Source: Phallusia fumigata
Taxonomy: Eukaryota; Chordata; Ascidiacea; Phlebobranchia; Ascidiidae
Assembly (NCBI GenBank): GCA_008931825.1
Contig: QXVZ01001034.1
Location: 124,001 to 188,000 of the forward strand
Reading direction: 5' to 3'
DNA: 64,000 nt
The notes under the pieces are model-generated. The model did no database searches. It was given only the letters and a program-made list of their open reading frames with translations, and was not told where the DNA came from. Positions 14,201-29,200 of the stretch are shown here, piece by piece. The stretch's first letter is position 1; every line of letters begins with the position of its first letter. A program made the position numbers and the translations under genes.

Positions 14201-17200
14201 TAACACCGGTTGTTATTAATTTCTCACGAGTTGGATGGAACAAATGTTTAGAAGAGGACAAACTGGACAAATGCAGTTTATGTGAACGCGATTACAATGT
14301 ATTGATGTAGGCAAGAAACTTGTTTTGTTTCCAAGAAATAATTTATTTATTTTTCCCTGAATTTGCAAAATTTCCGGGATATTTTCTTATGCCTAATTCG
14401 GTCCGAAAACTACATGTAAACACACGGTCCCTACATCTGGTTCACCGCAGGCCAGACTCCAAGGAACCTAAGTGCAACGGTAATCAGAAAACAAACAACG
14501 TTTCACCGAAACTAGCTATCCAATTCAGCTTCAAAGTCACAAGCAAGCTGTTTTCAAAAACAGAAAATCCGAAAAATGCTTATAAAAGACATCTCACGTT
14601 ATTGATTAGGCGTTTAAACCTCACGCATTCAGTCTTTTTAGCAGACATAAAATAAAGGTGACCCTCTTGTTTTCACAAAAGGCCAAAAATTTGTCAAACA
14701 AAACAACAGAATGTTTTGTACAACGTTTAATAAACCTACGGTCAAGTTTGGTTTTAGGTCATTTAACTTTCGCTGGAACTGCCGACAACCGTTTTTTCCC
14801 CGGACATTTGTCTTGAGATAAACCTTGTCCCAGCTTCAGACTAATGAAAACGCGACAGGAGACGAGATAGGACGAAAAACATGAGAAACGAATTAAGATG
14901 TTATTGGAGATAAAGTTGGCTTAGGCTCGATGTTGGCAGAGGACACCTGCTCAGCTGTAATGCTTTGTAGTGGAGCATGTGGTAAGTTAGTAATATGAAA
15001 GCGTCGAAATGAGGTGGTTTTGTGCGTATTTTTATCCAGTGGTTTATTTATCAATTGGGAAACCGTGTAAGTGGCATACTAAAATTTTTCTTTTAGACAA
15101 AACTTTCGTGTACGGATTTCATAACGAAACCTGTGCAGTAAATTGGTTCTGTTTTTCAAACGACTTTGCAAAACAGAAAGAAAACTGAAAAAAGTTCACA
15201 AATGGCACTATATATGGAAAACAGTATTTCTTCCAATGAGCCTGGTTGCCTTTAGTGGATAATTTACACGAAAATGGTCATTTTTTTAATATAATGGTAA
15301 ACCATGAAAAGCTAAATCTTAATTTCGCGCCATACGGTCAAGGTGATATACCAGACATCTACTACGCTAAATCCAATTAAAAATTTAGGCCAATGATTTC
15401 ATTTCACGATATAATTTTTCTGACAGTTGAAACGCCCCCGCAAGCAGTCTGTTGCTTCTCTTCAATGTTTCATAGCAGATAACCCGGCTTAAATAGTTCA
15501 TTTAGAAAGGTATACGTCGGTATCAGTAAACGTGGCAAAAGAATAAATAAACCTTGCCCTCGTTGCTTCAAAGGGCAACTAATCTCATAATTCTCCTTTC
15601 CAAGCGCAGAGAATTTAAGCAGCCGTGAAATTTGAGGACCAAGATGGAACATATAAGCTCCGTGGTGAACCGGGTTATTAATAATGAATGTAGGGGGCAA
15701 AAGAAGGGATGATCAATTTTCCTGGGAACAAATTTGCTGCAAATCCTAAATAATTGTTTTTATTTAGTACAACTGTTTTTAAAAATATTTTTTTACAACG
15801 ACAAAATTGAAATCCTAATTTTTTAACTTTTTTTAAAATTGAAATCATTTGGAACAAACTCGAAGTTGGTTAGAACATAATCCATAACAGTAAAGAATTG
15901 CTTGTCGTTGATCAATTCAACCTTTTTGTGAAAATACATTTCTTACGGTTATAGATGTTCAAAAAGAGAAAAATTAGAATTTTTAATTAGAAGTCCAGTC
16001 CGCCGAGCATTGCCTTTGCAGTTCTAGCACCACCGCACAAATCATACCAAGCGCTATGTTCAGTAAAAATCCCATAATAAAGTACAGTCTTGAAATATTC
16101 AGAGCGACTTAAGAAAGAAGTAACAGCGCAACTGACAACCAACAATTGTGTGACCGCAGTGACAGGCATAGTACTTGAATTGTGGTTCAGTTTGGTGCGA
16201 GAACAAATGATCCAAGTCGAGAATTAAATTCTTAATCGCATTTTTGCGTCGCATGTAACTAAACGAGTCGATTGTGACGGGAGATTATGTTGGGCTTTGA
16301 TGGAGAAATTTGCCTGGTGTTAAGATCGGATGATGTGATGCGAGCTGACGACTTGACACATTTTGTTTCATGCAGGTGTTTTGAGTATGCGGTTAACAAC
16401 AAATTTTAATATGTTAAGTGACAAACTAATTGGAATGGAATGGAATGTAATACATTCAAGTTGTAGTGACTTAACTCGTTTGTCGCAATATCCAGATTAA
16501 CATTTGCCAAAATGTTAAAATGCATTTGCATGCCATTATTCAACAACACTTTACATAGACGGCGGATCACATATATGTGCACTTGCGCGTGCATGTGCAA
16601 AAATCCACAATTGCGCACTTATTCAAGATCAAAATCCATGCGTTTTCTTTGAAAAACAGACAAAAAAGCAGCAGCTGGCAATCATGTTCTTTCTAAGACT
16701 TTTATTGTTGTTTTCACGGTTGCGGGGTTAAGAACAAGAAAATGGCGGACCACGTGACTCATCGCACGCTAAGTCCCAGCTGTCAATCAAACACCCACGC
16801 TTCTTCATACTCCAGCAGGTACACAGCACAGGGAGATGTGGCTGGCGCTTATACTCTCAAACTAACAGTTTAATTTTTTTACCTAGTTTTTGTTTGACGT
16901 GTGAAATAACGAATAACCAATTCTCTAGGTTACTGAAAACTTCCAGCCTTCTTAAGGTTATTCGTTTCGAACGTTGTTTCGAAACTTCGCATGATACAGT
17001 TAGTTAAAAACACAAAAAACGTGAATGCGTATTTGTAGACCTGGCTAACACTCGCATTTAAAAATGGAGAAACTGCATTTGTCGTTTTTATACGGATTGT
17101 GTGAAGCATGTATAAATTCATGACCTTTTATATTGTTTTTTTGTCTTATATCACAATTTGCTACAAGTATGTGGTGATTTATGGTTCTACTCGGCTTAAA

Positions 17201-20200
17201 ATATGCTGCAACATAAAAAATGGAAAATCTATTCCCGGTACAAAAAAACAATTTGAACCACGCAAAATACACCCATTTGCAATGCGGAGACACCAGCGGT
17301 CCTTAGACGATTGAATTGTTTCAGCAAAAACCTTTAATTGTTATTGATTGATGTTGCGTGTAATTACATCTGGCCGCATGGTGTCCCCCAGCCCGTTGGG
17401 AGCCATTAATAAAACATAGAGCCTCTAATACGCACTACAAATGGATTTGTCCTAAGATGTTTCGCTGCTAGAAAATGGAAAAGTCACAGTTTGTCATTGA
17501 CATAATGAACATGGATAAATCAAACCGTGAAAATTTGTTGAAAATTGGTGTTTCGGCATATGGTGTTTACAACTGAAATTTGAAAAAAGTTGTGCAACAT
17601 GGTTTGCTTCAGTAATATTATTGAAAATATATAGCCGTTGTTTTTGCACCAATAAGTATAAACATTCAATGCGATATAAAAGCATTTGCTCCATCAATTC
17701 AGAAACCTAAATAACACAATCTACTCGACAACCTCGCAACGTAAGAATAGTTCACAAAAACCGAGTATACCGCGGTTTCGGTTTTCCTTGAAAGTTGCGC
17801 CAGCCCAAGATTTAGGTGGAAACACGAAAAAGGCGGCAATTATTTGTCAGAACAAAAATAAACGCCGCCGTGAGACTCCCAACTCGAATTCTAATCTAAA
17901 CAAACACAAAACCCGACACGCTGGCGCTCAGGATAAAATTAAATCCGACTAGAATCCTCCACAATGCAGTAAAACCTTGTGCATAAGTATCTGCTGTTTG
18001 CTTTCTGTTTTCAACGTTTCGATTTTTTCACAAACCAGGTGTTTTCTTACTAAACTCGAATACTATGTCGTTATGAAACATCGCGATAGTTCAAACAAGA
18101 GTCAGATGTTGTTTTCACAGTTTATCGCCATATTTTATGGAGCGCAAGATTTTATAACTTAAACCGATTATTAAAGCTTATAAAACAGGTCGCCCCCACA
18201 AGTTTGGCAACCCGCGAAAATCGTTTAATGGATCCTAAACTATTTTCCAGTTATATAAGATGCTAATTTTCTAAACATGATTGACAAAACTATCAATTTG
18301 ACCCGTGTTTTTTCTCTTCTAAACGCGTTTCTTAATCACACTCACATCAGCAATTGGACTCAGTTAGGTTACTGTTTACAAGATGTTTACTCCATTCTAA
18401 CCCTAAAATTGTCACTTTCAAACTTTCTTTGTTTAAATTAGATGCAATACATTTCAATTAAACCAATTCTGGTAAATCACTTCACGCCCAACCAGGACGC
18501 CGCAAAAATCCACAATCTACCACAACTTACCGATACTCTGTTTGAATTTTCCTTTTCCCGAGAAAACCTCAACCTCGCCTTTGTCGCATTCGTCCATTTT
18601 TGCGTCCATGTGGAAATCTGCGAATTTGAGTTGAATCGCCTTGCCCGCCGGAACCTGAAGTTCCCATTTGCACGTGATGAACCCTCCGTTGTCGGGAAAA
18701 TTGGACGAGTTGATCCGAGACTTTGGCGGAGTCGGTGGCGGTTCGGGGTAGTTTGGCGACGTAAAAGTACCCGACGATGCCTCAAGTACTGCATTGCACG
18801 AAGATACTGCGAAATAAAACATATCAACGTTATTTATGTTGAAATCAAATGCTCTTAATGTAATTTGTTCGATGACAGTGAAACAGATACTTGATGTCAT
18901 AACTATGTGGGAAAATACACAGAAAAGTTGTATTTGGGTGCAAAATAAGTTTGTGACATTTACAACGTTGTTTATGGCTTCCTGGTAGGGTCTAATGGCC
19001 AGATCATGTTGATGAATGTCATCGTCGTTTGGTATTTAACTTTACAACGCCAATCTGTAGCTTCTGTTACATTTTATAAGCTACACGCCAATTCGGGTTT
19101 GTGCTGCTCGACGAGATATTCTACAACGTTAAAAGGCTAGAAGACAAATTTACTGAATCTTTTACCACACTTAAAACCCCACTTTAAGACCAGAAAAAAA
19201 CGCTATTCAAATCTGCAATCACGGTGAATCATCTCATATCCAGTTATAGCACAAAGGCGCGAAATTCCTTGACGGCAGCCAGGCGGCCACCACAGCAGTT
19301 TCAAACCAATCCGTTTCGAAAAAAGAAAACAGCCAGACCACAGCGCCGAACGACTGGACAATGCAACACCATGAGTTACACCAGAACCCAAAGGTTAACC
19401 ACAAAAAAAACCTGTGTAAGAAATATTTTCCAAGCTGCACAACAATGGTGGCCCTTGAGTGTCTGTTGGGTTCCAACAACACGCGACCCATCGCCGCTGG
19501 TCACGCTACGCGATATTGTGACGTCATAATCGGGTCGCGCTCCGTCGAGAATCGATCAGGCGCGATGTCAGTGAGGCGTGGCGGCGGCGGTGGAGCCGTG
19601 TGTGCCACAGCACTCGGGTTTTAATAATTTTCCGCGGCGAAAAAATGGTGGAAACTTCTATTATGAGTTGTGAGGTCGTAAAGTTGCCACGGTAAGTATT
19701 TAATTGAAATAAAAATGTCTGAAGCGTATTGAACTAATGATAATAAAACTCAACTCAAGTCAACATAAAATATTCTTTGTCATAAATAACGCGTCATCTT
19801 TATGGAAAAAGGTTAACGCAAGCCTCACAAAAATATAAATGACGGGTTTTACAGCGATAAAAACGGATACTAAATGACTTGACACAAGGACTAGTGCTTC
19901 AGGAAACCTTCAGGAACCAAAAACAAACCACCGATTCGTTTGTTGGCTGTTAATTTGGTGACAAAGTATTTGGCTTCAATGTAAACTATTTGAAATGATG
20001 CAAAACCCGACCTCCAAGCGTTCAGCGAGCGAACACACGCAACTTTGCTGGCAAATTACATGGCGACCCTCTGCAGGCGTTCCACAACATGCAAAAGCAA
20101 ATACACAGCGATGCCACAAAGAAATTAAATAAGTTGCAGGTGCAGATACAGCCTTTGCAGGGGGCGATTCATACGACATAACTGGTGTAAGTAGGCTATT

Positions 20201-23200
20201 TAGGGCCGAGCCGAAACTCAGCTGGCAAGTAAATAAACAACCAACAGGAAATGAAGATGTTGTTAAGGCATATCTTCAAGAAAGTGACCCGGACATACGC
20301 TTTATCACACATCAGCATTCCTACAAGGGCATAACCTTACTCAACCTAATTTTACAAATACTGGTTTTCGCGAAGACCAAATTAAGTGTGTTGTTTACAG
20401 AACAAGCAATTCTGCTAGTTTTTGAGAAATATCAATTGTTGACCACAAAAAATGTTTTAACAAATCACAGTGTCGCGACGTCAAGCAAACTTTAAAAAAG
20501 CATTAAATGTTTAAAGTGCAAAAAATGTGGTAAAACATAAGGTTAATAAAACTTAATGATACTGGAGCGATAAGATTAAACGCTGCTTATTTTCAGTTTA
20601 TGGCTGAATCGAGGTAAAAGTACGTCAAGAAATTGACGTTTAACCTTACACGTTTTAGTCTTTATGGACCACAGTGACTAAAGTATGTGCAGTTGAATTT
20701 ACATTTAACCACGCAATGCCTTCCTAATGGAGGCGTGTTTACAAACGGCTGTTTTTCATTCTTTGGCTGTACGCGGTAAGTTTAATATTTTTGCAATAGC
20801 AACTAAAACAGCAACACCCATACTGTATAATACAAACAACTTTTGACAGCAAACGATTGCTAAAGCTGTAATTACGTACCAAAAAATAACGACAATGTGT
20901 CAAAAATATTAAAGTCACATAGATCATGATCAGAAAATATGCTGACGGGTAGCATATCATGTCACGTGACAACATTTCAAGGGTTCTTCTCCCGTTCAAG
21001 AATGTGAGCGGTGGCGGTGGCGATGTCGATTAATATAAACAAGCTCGCATCAGCACAAAGCTGATGTCTTTCAAATCACTCCGGGCAGAGACGACACAAT
21101 GCCATGTGAGTCCCCATATCCCACTTGTACCCAGCTAAATGGGGCAGATTTAGCCGAGGCAAGAGGTATTGATTGTGACCTCTCGAGGTTAAGCACCACA
21201 GGCTAAATAAACAACACTTGGCTATCTCTTGCTAAGGTTGGTGGTTGGTTTGGTTAAAACTGCAGTCCGTGCCTACATGTATCGAAGACTTCTTTGACCA
21301 AAACAGAAATTTCTGTTCCAGAGGCGCTAATTGGTTCGGGGTTGGTTTTTATTTAAGTTGCTGTTTTTCAATTGATTGAAAGTGAATTTCGGCCAATGAC
21401 AAGTATCGACTGCTAACTGCACGAACATCCTTTGCTAAAAAATCAAGTTAACCATGATTGGGCGAATACATGATTTCCGTTGTGATATGGTGGATTTTCG
21501 GTAAATACAGCAACACTCTGTGTGTCCACAACAAAACGACCTTATTGAGCATTTCTAAGCTCGCAAAAAAAGTCGATCCGAATCTACCCAAAACCGACCT
21601 TACCCGAAAACGCGCCTTTGCACTTTCTAGAAGTTTGTCAAGGAAGGCGCAATCATTTTGCATCCGATTTATGTGTTGAATTTCAGCAAACTTCCTTGCC
21701 ACAAGTGGTACAGATGTGGTTGAGGGGACAACACAATTTATCGCACGCCCCCAGCCGATATCGGGTTAGCGCAAAACGCGGCGTGACGTCACAATCGGAA
21801 CGCGATAAGCTCACGTAAAGTTTGTTTTCAAGTGGAATGGTTTCAATCAAGTAAGGAATCGAAATACGACAATCAACCCGAAAAGTGGCTCAGTACAATT
21901 CCGCATGGAACCGATGATTTGGTTGCGTTCTTACATTGGACATTGGTACAGAGGACTGAAATGTTGATGGCTAAGTCGTCAAACATACTTTTGTTTTATC
22001 AACATGCTAAATGCTATATCATGCTATGTTGGTGATCTTCAAGACCTTATGTCATAAAAATATTCACAAAAACACGTTAATCAAACGCAATATCCACCCA
22101 TATCAAACTGTACAACGCCCGAATTAGACCTGGAGGCCAAAGGTTGTGAACTACGGCACATTGCAAAGACAACACAGCAAGTATGACAAGTCACTTAACA
22201 TCATGTTAAGGCCTGTAAAGGCAGGTTGATGTCGGTTTCCGACAAAAAGGTACACGGGCCGGTGTATGTTATAACACAAGCACAATAGCGGTGGACACGT
22301 GGACAAGGGATGTGTTCTGTATCAAAGGTGTCGACTTACAACGTTTGATGGGACACAAAAAGCAACACTGATTTGTACAAAGGGAACTGAGACGGATTAG
22401 TTTTAATTCGATTAAATTAATTTTAGCCAAGGGATTGAGTTGTGGCTGACAGAGAAAAAAACAATTTTACTTGGGCGGTTTCATTTTTAACCGGTTTTAC
22501 ACCTTTAAGACAAACATGATAAGAGTGAATGACATAATAAGCAATGTTTAACAATATTTAACATTCGAAGAATGACAGAAATCGAAAAAAACGGGCCTAA
22601 TCTTGTCTTTCTTAAAAACAAGTTAATGCATACACTGGATTTGTACACATCTAATTTGGCGTTAATTTTCGACCAACTGCTTACGTTTTTCCAAAGACAT
22701 TGCCATTGACATGATTGAAGACCAGAATTTAAAACAGATTTTAACAGCGGGCGTTTTAAAACGGTTTAACATGTGACCAACTGGTGCACAAATGATGAAT
22801 CATGGTTAGTTTCACCACGTGCTTTTGCCTAAACAGAAATCAAATAGCGGTCTCATTACCAGCAGGAAGAAGCTCCTTCAGGTAAAGTGCATCACACAAA
22901 CTACCATGCAAATACACCATTCCTCGAAAGCTGCATACCGTCCAATAAAGTTAGATTACTTTTTCACACCGTATCTAAACAACTCAAAAGGCCGTGAACG
23001 GTTATTCAACTGCCAGGGCAATTTTACGCCCTATCAGCAACAAGCACATCAAACAACGAGAGATTCGATTAAAACAAATGGCGTTATGTACAAGTTCAAA
23101 CAACCACTTATGCCCTCTTGGGCTGTAAAAACAGAATGATACACTTGGATCTGCAGGGGTTTAGTGATTCGCAAAAAATACATCAGCAAAAGTAGTTACC

Positions 23201-26200
23201 AACTTCGCTCGTGCGTGCACTGTAAACTTTAATTAAAACAACAACAAAAGACAGTTCGGGAGAAACGTCCTTTCCATTGGAAGCCCACTCGAGGAGTTGG
23301 GGTTGGATCTGGGTAATACGAAACCACGCATATGGAAGGGCAGGTAAATCAATAGGTCACCAAGTCAGTACGAAAACTATACGTGCCTGTGTTGCGCTTT
23401 GATACAAAACTGATACACACAGTTGGGGAGCATATGCTACAAAACCATCCAATTTGAAAATATTTTATCATTTTATGACAAGCACTCTTCGTGAGTTTGC
23501 AAATGAATGGGAAAACTTCTATAATCATCTCCACTTGGTAGTGTGTTCGACAAGTGTAAGCATTTTAAACAAACAACTATGTCTTTTGCGCTTGTAAATA
23601 CGTTGAAATGAAATGACTGACACTTACAGTAGAGGATTTAATGTTTCGGAAACGTGCGACAATTTTAAGACATTTACCAATCCATCTTCAATACAGTGCG
23701 TTTCATTTTCTTAACGGCAACATTTAATCTTCAAATCACCAAAGACTCTCAGATAGTTTTACAGTTTTGGAATTTGCAGCGTTGCGCCAACAGTTCCTTT
23801 GGGAACAAAGGGAATTGAAATAGTTAAAATGCGAGGTCCTGACAAATTGGCTCCGGGCCCATCCCCGCAAGATTGTTACAAATTGCCCGCCCAAGGCGAG
23901 CTCTTCTCACACTGCCACATCGCAACTGTGTAATTGTTGAATCGCCTCGTCGCTTTGTTCTGCAATTATTGCACTATTACCGCATTCGCTCTCCAGCGAA
24001 GACGGCGCGAGAAGCTGTTTGTGACGTTGTCGCCGTGAAGCGTCATTGTGACGTAGTTATTGGAGCGGAATTTCGATGCGCGCTCGGATCAAACAAACGC
24101 AAAAGTTTTTACAGCCCGTCGTAAAAAGATAAGGAAAGTTTTTATTTTTGCGTTGCAGCTTCGTGTGTGAGTGAGAACTTAAATAATTGCCGGGTTCTGC
24201 TGGTAGACTCAAGTGGATTTTCCATCCTACTGACAGCTCTTGGCTTCTCAACAGCTTAGCCGCTGCACCTCCTTGACATGCGCGTCGCCCAGGGCTATGC
24301 AAAACGCTCACACTGGTGCGTGAAAACATTGCGAGCGCTTGAAGAGTGCGATGTTAAAAGCTTGATGTGGTTGTGTTACGGCTTGGTAATCCTTTAAATG
24401 TGATTTCATTTTATGACCTCTTTAAACAGGGCATCCAACCACCAACTGATGTCATGTGTTAAATATTTGAGTGGTATTTATTTTGTGTTTGCATACTACA
24501 GCTTTATTCGCAAAGTTGTATCAATCATTATGGTCACAAAAGCTATATACTAGTGGCATTTTGTATTGCACCCCAAACGTCTTTGAATCAAGTGGACAAT
24601 TCTGTTTTATTTATTGTGGAGTAAATTTAGTGGGTAATTTATAGTTCACTGTAAAACTAAGCACGGTTTAAGCGTTAACAAAGACACAAAATTGTGATTT
24701 TAATGCCAATATTATTCGATCAATGTAACCCAAAATTCAAAATATTGACCATTCCGAATTAAATGAAATGTATCAAAAAGCAGGCATATTCCGACAAACA
24801 GGCAACTTACACAAGCACAACTAGTCAACACACCCAATAGCTTAGCTGACAGCAGCAAGCTTTCCTAGCTCAGTGCTTGGTCGCATTTTTTACGCCTCAA
24901 TACGCATGACGTAGTCGGGATTACGGCCCGTAAACTGAAGCCATTCTGCAGGATTTGGCTTTAAACAGCACGTCGTAACCAGTTTTGGGGGGATTGAAAC
25001 AGCTAAACAAAGAACATAGCAACCAAACAATAAAATATAATGGAATAAAAAGGCAAAAACTACTAAGGCTACAAGAAGCTTTATTTTGTAAAATTAATGG
25101 TAAAAACACTGGTTTTCAGAAACGCTTTTGTAGACAAATAAATGGCGGAAACTTGGGTAAGTTTACACGCGTGTGTACAAATATCTTTACACTATTGTAC
25201 AAACGTATTTTTTACACTAATGTGCACAAAGAAAAACTTCTACCTTACCCAAAACTATAACAATTTCTTACCAAGGCAAAATTGATCGATTTTGTTATTC
25301 AAGAAAGCATTTAGTTTATTAAGACATCCGAAATGCCGCGAGACGACCAAACGATTTATCGCAGCAGCTGCAAGGGAAGCAGAATACCAAAGTAGACGAG
25401 GCTTTTCAGACATGCAAACGGTCATCGATTAGTGGCATCAGGGACAATTGTTCGCAAGCCGATTCGTCAATCGGATTACAAGCGAGTGAAAGCGTTTCCT
25501 CCCGAAAAAGCTTGTGCGCCGCTAATACAGAAATGCGCCCGGCTGGCCCAAACAGCGACGCCAGATTGAGAGACCCCTGGGACTGGCCGCAGTTTAATTA
25601 AATTAGAGAGTCGGTGTCTCGCTTGGGAAAAATCGACGCGCGCATTTTCTTTGTGATGTAACAGCGGCGGTGACGAAGGTGCCGCTACGACATAAGGACA
25701 AAACGCTGCTGCCAGCTGTGAAATCGAGCGACACTGGTTTGTGTTTAAACAATTATTCGCGCAATTACGGCAACACACCGCGTTCAATCACGGATGACAG
25801 ATTGAACACACCTATACCTACAAATGTGACAGCTCGTAAAACTGTGCAGGAAAATTGGAATTTTACGGTGAACGCCCGCTAAAATTATACGTAAAATTTG
25901 TGATTTGCGTTGGTAACGTTTTCGTAAAACAACTTTATAATGGTTTCACGTGATTTGCATGGTATTAAAAAGCAACAAAACGAGTAGACATGCGGGGGTT
26001 AAATGTTAGTAATCCCAAAGTTTCAAACACTAACGACAAACAGTGACTAACTCAACCCCATTACAGTGATTTAACCAACGTGGAATCCTGATTGGATACA
26101 AGCAAATTATCAGCTAACATGGGGCCCAGCACCAGCACAGTTCAGCACGGAAACCGACCCATTGGTCGCGAGGAGCGAGGCTCAAACAAACTTAGGCGGT

Positions 26201-29200
26201 GATTCATGCGAGACGGGAAGGGAGCTGTGCAGGTAACTCAACACCACAGATCATGGTATTAGTCGACACACATCCCAAGACAGGGCTCTACCGCGGCCAT
26301 TAGTCGCTAGTCCTTTCAAAATATACACGACAGAGGCAAATACGCGCGACACTGATAACAAATTAATGGACGACTTGGAAATCGCGTGTTCGACAATGCT
26401 AGTATCAACAAGGGCCAGCGGAAAGGGCTCTCCACTGAGGGTCCTCGCTTTGCTATCTCTCTGCTGGTATTTGCACAAGGGCAAGATCCCATAACCGCCG
26501 TGATAGATCGACATCAACACATAATTCGTACCGAGGTAATCGCCCGGACCAAGTCTATCTGTTTCTCCCGCTACCGGAAAGCATATTCCCAAGCGATAAC
26601 CTAATCAAAGGTGGGTTAAACTGTACCTTGGCGTAACATAGTATTGTAGGGACAGTAAATATTTTTTGCTACTTGGTTGTTCGTTGGAGTCAGGATCGGC
26701 ACTTCAGGAAATTTGAATTGACCAATAGGTTTAAGGTCAACGACACCACCCATTGATTGGACGAAATTTTCCCGGCTTGGAGTGAGTTTCCAATCAAGCT
26801 CGTTGGTGTGCAAATCCATCTGAACTGTGCCCTCTTTACAGAAGACAATCCATCCACTTAGGGACGCTTTTCAATCTACAACACGTTTTAATTCGACAAA
26901 CGGCTTCACCCCTTGACACCGAGCAGGGCTAATACAGATTGAAACCCGAAATGGAAACATTAAACTGATTGCAAATTTTGGTTCGATATTACCGCAAAGC
27001 ACAGACAAAGTGCAATTCCAGATACGTTGTCACGTTAAGAGTTCAAACGACTTAAGTAGAACTCTAAAAAGCCCTTAAGGGTACCAGTTTAGGTATGCTA
27101 AGTGATTAAAACCCACGGGAGTATCGAATGATAGACATAAGCCACTCAATAAGAAAAAATCCGTAAGAATTTTAATGATAAAGTTCCTAAACTTAAAGAC
27201 CTAACGATAAAACCTTAAAAAGGCTTGATGTTTTCCGTTTAGACATCTGAAGTTATTAAAATCCATCATAACAAACGCGAAAGGGCGTTTCACTTACTTA
27301 GACTGCCATTACAACAAACCCCCGCCAAAATTTATAATAATTTCCGTTGCTTGTGAGCCGCCTTTTGGCCCCCTCGTTTAGTTCAAATTGGATTTCAGGT
27401 GCCGTGCTGCACCGCTAGGGATTAATTTGGGCCATCACGCGTGAAACAGCTCCTGGGCCACAGGTAAAAACAAGCCATGCATTGAAGATTGCCAGATTGA
27501 TCCACGAGAATCGATCTGGTGGCGAGCGAAACACCTGAGACAAATGCCGATGCCGTTTTTCCCTTAAAAGTTCGATTAGTGACAATCAATGGCCATGTTG
27601 AGTCAGCATGAGAGAACTGGCGATTGAATACAAATAGTTGAGTCATTTTGAAATTGGCATACGCTGGTTCTGGTGGACCGCCTATCTTGTGTATGTCTGG
27701 TACAGAAGGCACAACACACTTGTCTAAGCTTTAAAGTCAACAAAGATCATAAATGTGATTTAATTTACATGAAGTAAAAGGTAATTTTGTACACTGGTAA
27801 CCCTCTGCAATTTTAACTTAAACGACGACGCGAAAACTATTCTGCCCAACGAACTTGGGTTTTCACATTTAAGCATGGGAGCTTAACAAAAAATCTGCAC
27901 CACTTAGGTAGCGAGCCTTAATTAACTGCAGTAGCATTTAGAGTGGCCTATTATTTCCCATAGGATGCGACCCGGGCAAACTTTGCGTGCAGGGGTGACG
28001 TGTACGACTTCAAGCGACAGGATCAGACACAGACCGCATGGTTTAAGTCCCACAGAGAGTTGCTACATGGCAATAACAAGCTGGTAATTCCTGACAAATG
28101 TAGAAGGGACTTTGAGCATTACCAGTTTGAACTCTGGAGCAGTGGACGCAAGGGGATTTGGAAACAGAGACTAATTGTACTGGCGCCATGTTGTTTAACA
28201 TTGTTTCAATTGTGTTGGGAGAAGCGTTGAAAATAGGTACAGAGTGCATAAACTTTAAATATCTGTTGTTTAACGTTGTAAGTGCAAAAAAATTGCCGAA
28301 CTTTCGAAAAAACAACTTTCCATTAGGTACCAAAGCAGCTAATTTGGACTCTTAGTAGCAAAAACAAAACGCTCGCTAATGTCATTGTTTATGCTCTGTA
28401 CACAGTCTCACACGTCTGTGCAAATACAACACAGACTAGCAACAAAGGATTTTTCGGAAGTCATAATTCCAAGTTCAAACCTCAATTTCCCCAATAAACA
28501 AACAATTGAAGGCGTAAATCGCCATGGCGTCATCACATCAAAGGCCAGACCATAGACATCACACACGGAATTTAGTCTCTCACGGTATAATGAGACGGAA
28601 AGAGGTTTGACACCATCGTGTTAGCGATTCAATGCCATAAGTTTCAGGGCTCCACCGCGGTTCTATTCATTAAGCGGTCCTGGCTTGCTGACCATGAATA
28701 GGTACCTCCTTAGTTCTGCGCTAAAGTATGATAACACATCTACTTGTGAATATAAATTGCTTGCGTAAGCGGCGCTTGCGTATGGAGGTGCGGAGTGAAC
28801 TAATGAACTGTTGTGCTTTAGAGGTTTCGTCCGATATCAACATGTCTGTTAGTTGAGGATAACATTGCGACGTGCGTCGAAATTTGACACATGCACGGTA
28901 GTCCCAAGTAGTGCGAAAAGTTTGAATGCAAACTCATGAACGTGAAACACCGATCGATTGTGTTATTGTTGTTTTTTGTTCGGGAAATAAACTGCGACTG
29001 CAACGACGAAACGTAAATTGACGATTTCTCATGCATTGTACTTTGTAAGAATCGCGCAACTACCTTGTGGTGTTCAACCTCCGAGCTCAACAACGCAAGT
29101 GCTCGATCTCCGACGTAAACGTATTAAATCAAGGCAATACAGCCACAAACACATTTCAATTCGCGCAGGTTAAGCCCCGGTGCGCAGCAGGGAGCAATTT

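Larger units (their letters stand above)
6427..18530. other. 12-kb intron splitting the CUB domain
   Basis: Mostly featureless AT-rich sequence. It holds an 11-base C run (10123-10133), a CRE-like site (12686), an unexplained plus-strand open frame (11341-11560) and a minus-strand hydrophobic open frame (15983-16107), both listed separately. Confidence 0.5.

Noticed and set aside
26251-26592. 113-codon minus-strand open frame in the first intron of the CUB gene
   Set aside because: No domain likeness, no convincing splice partners, and an overlapping frame on the other strand. I checked by eye for rRNA likeness and found none.
28000-28230. Plus-strand open frame with protein-like composition (DFKRQDQTQTAWF)
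   Set aside because: Frame is short and no clear acceptor/donor or family was recognised; left as intronic sequence.
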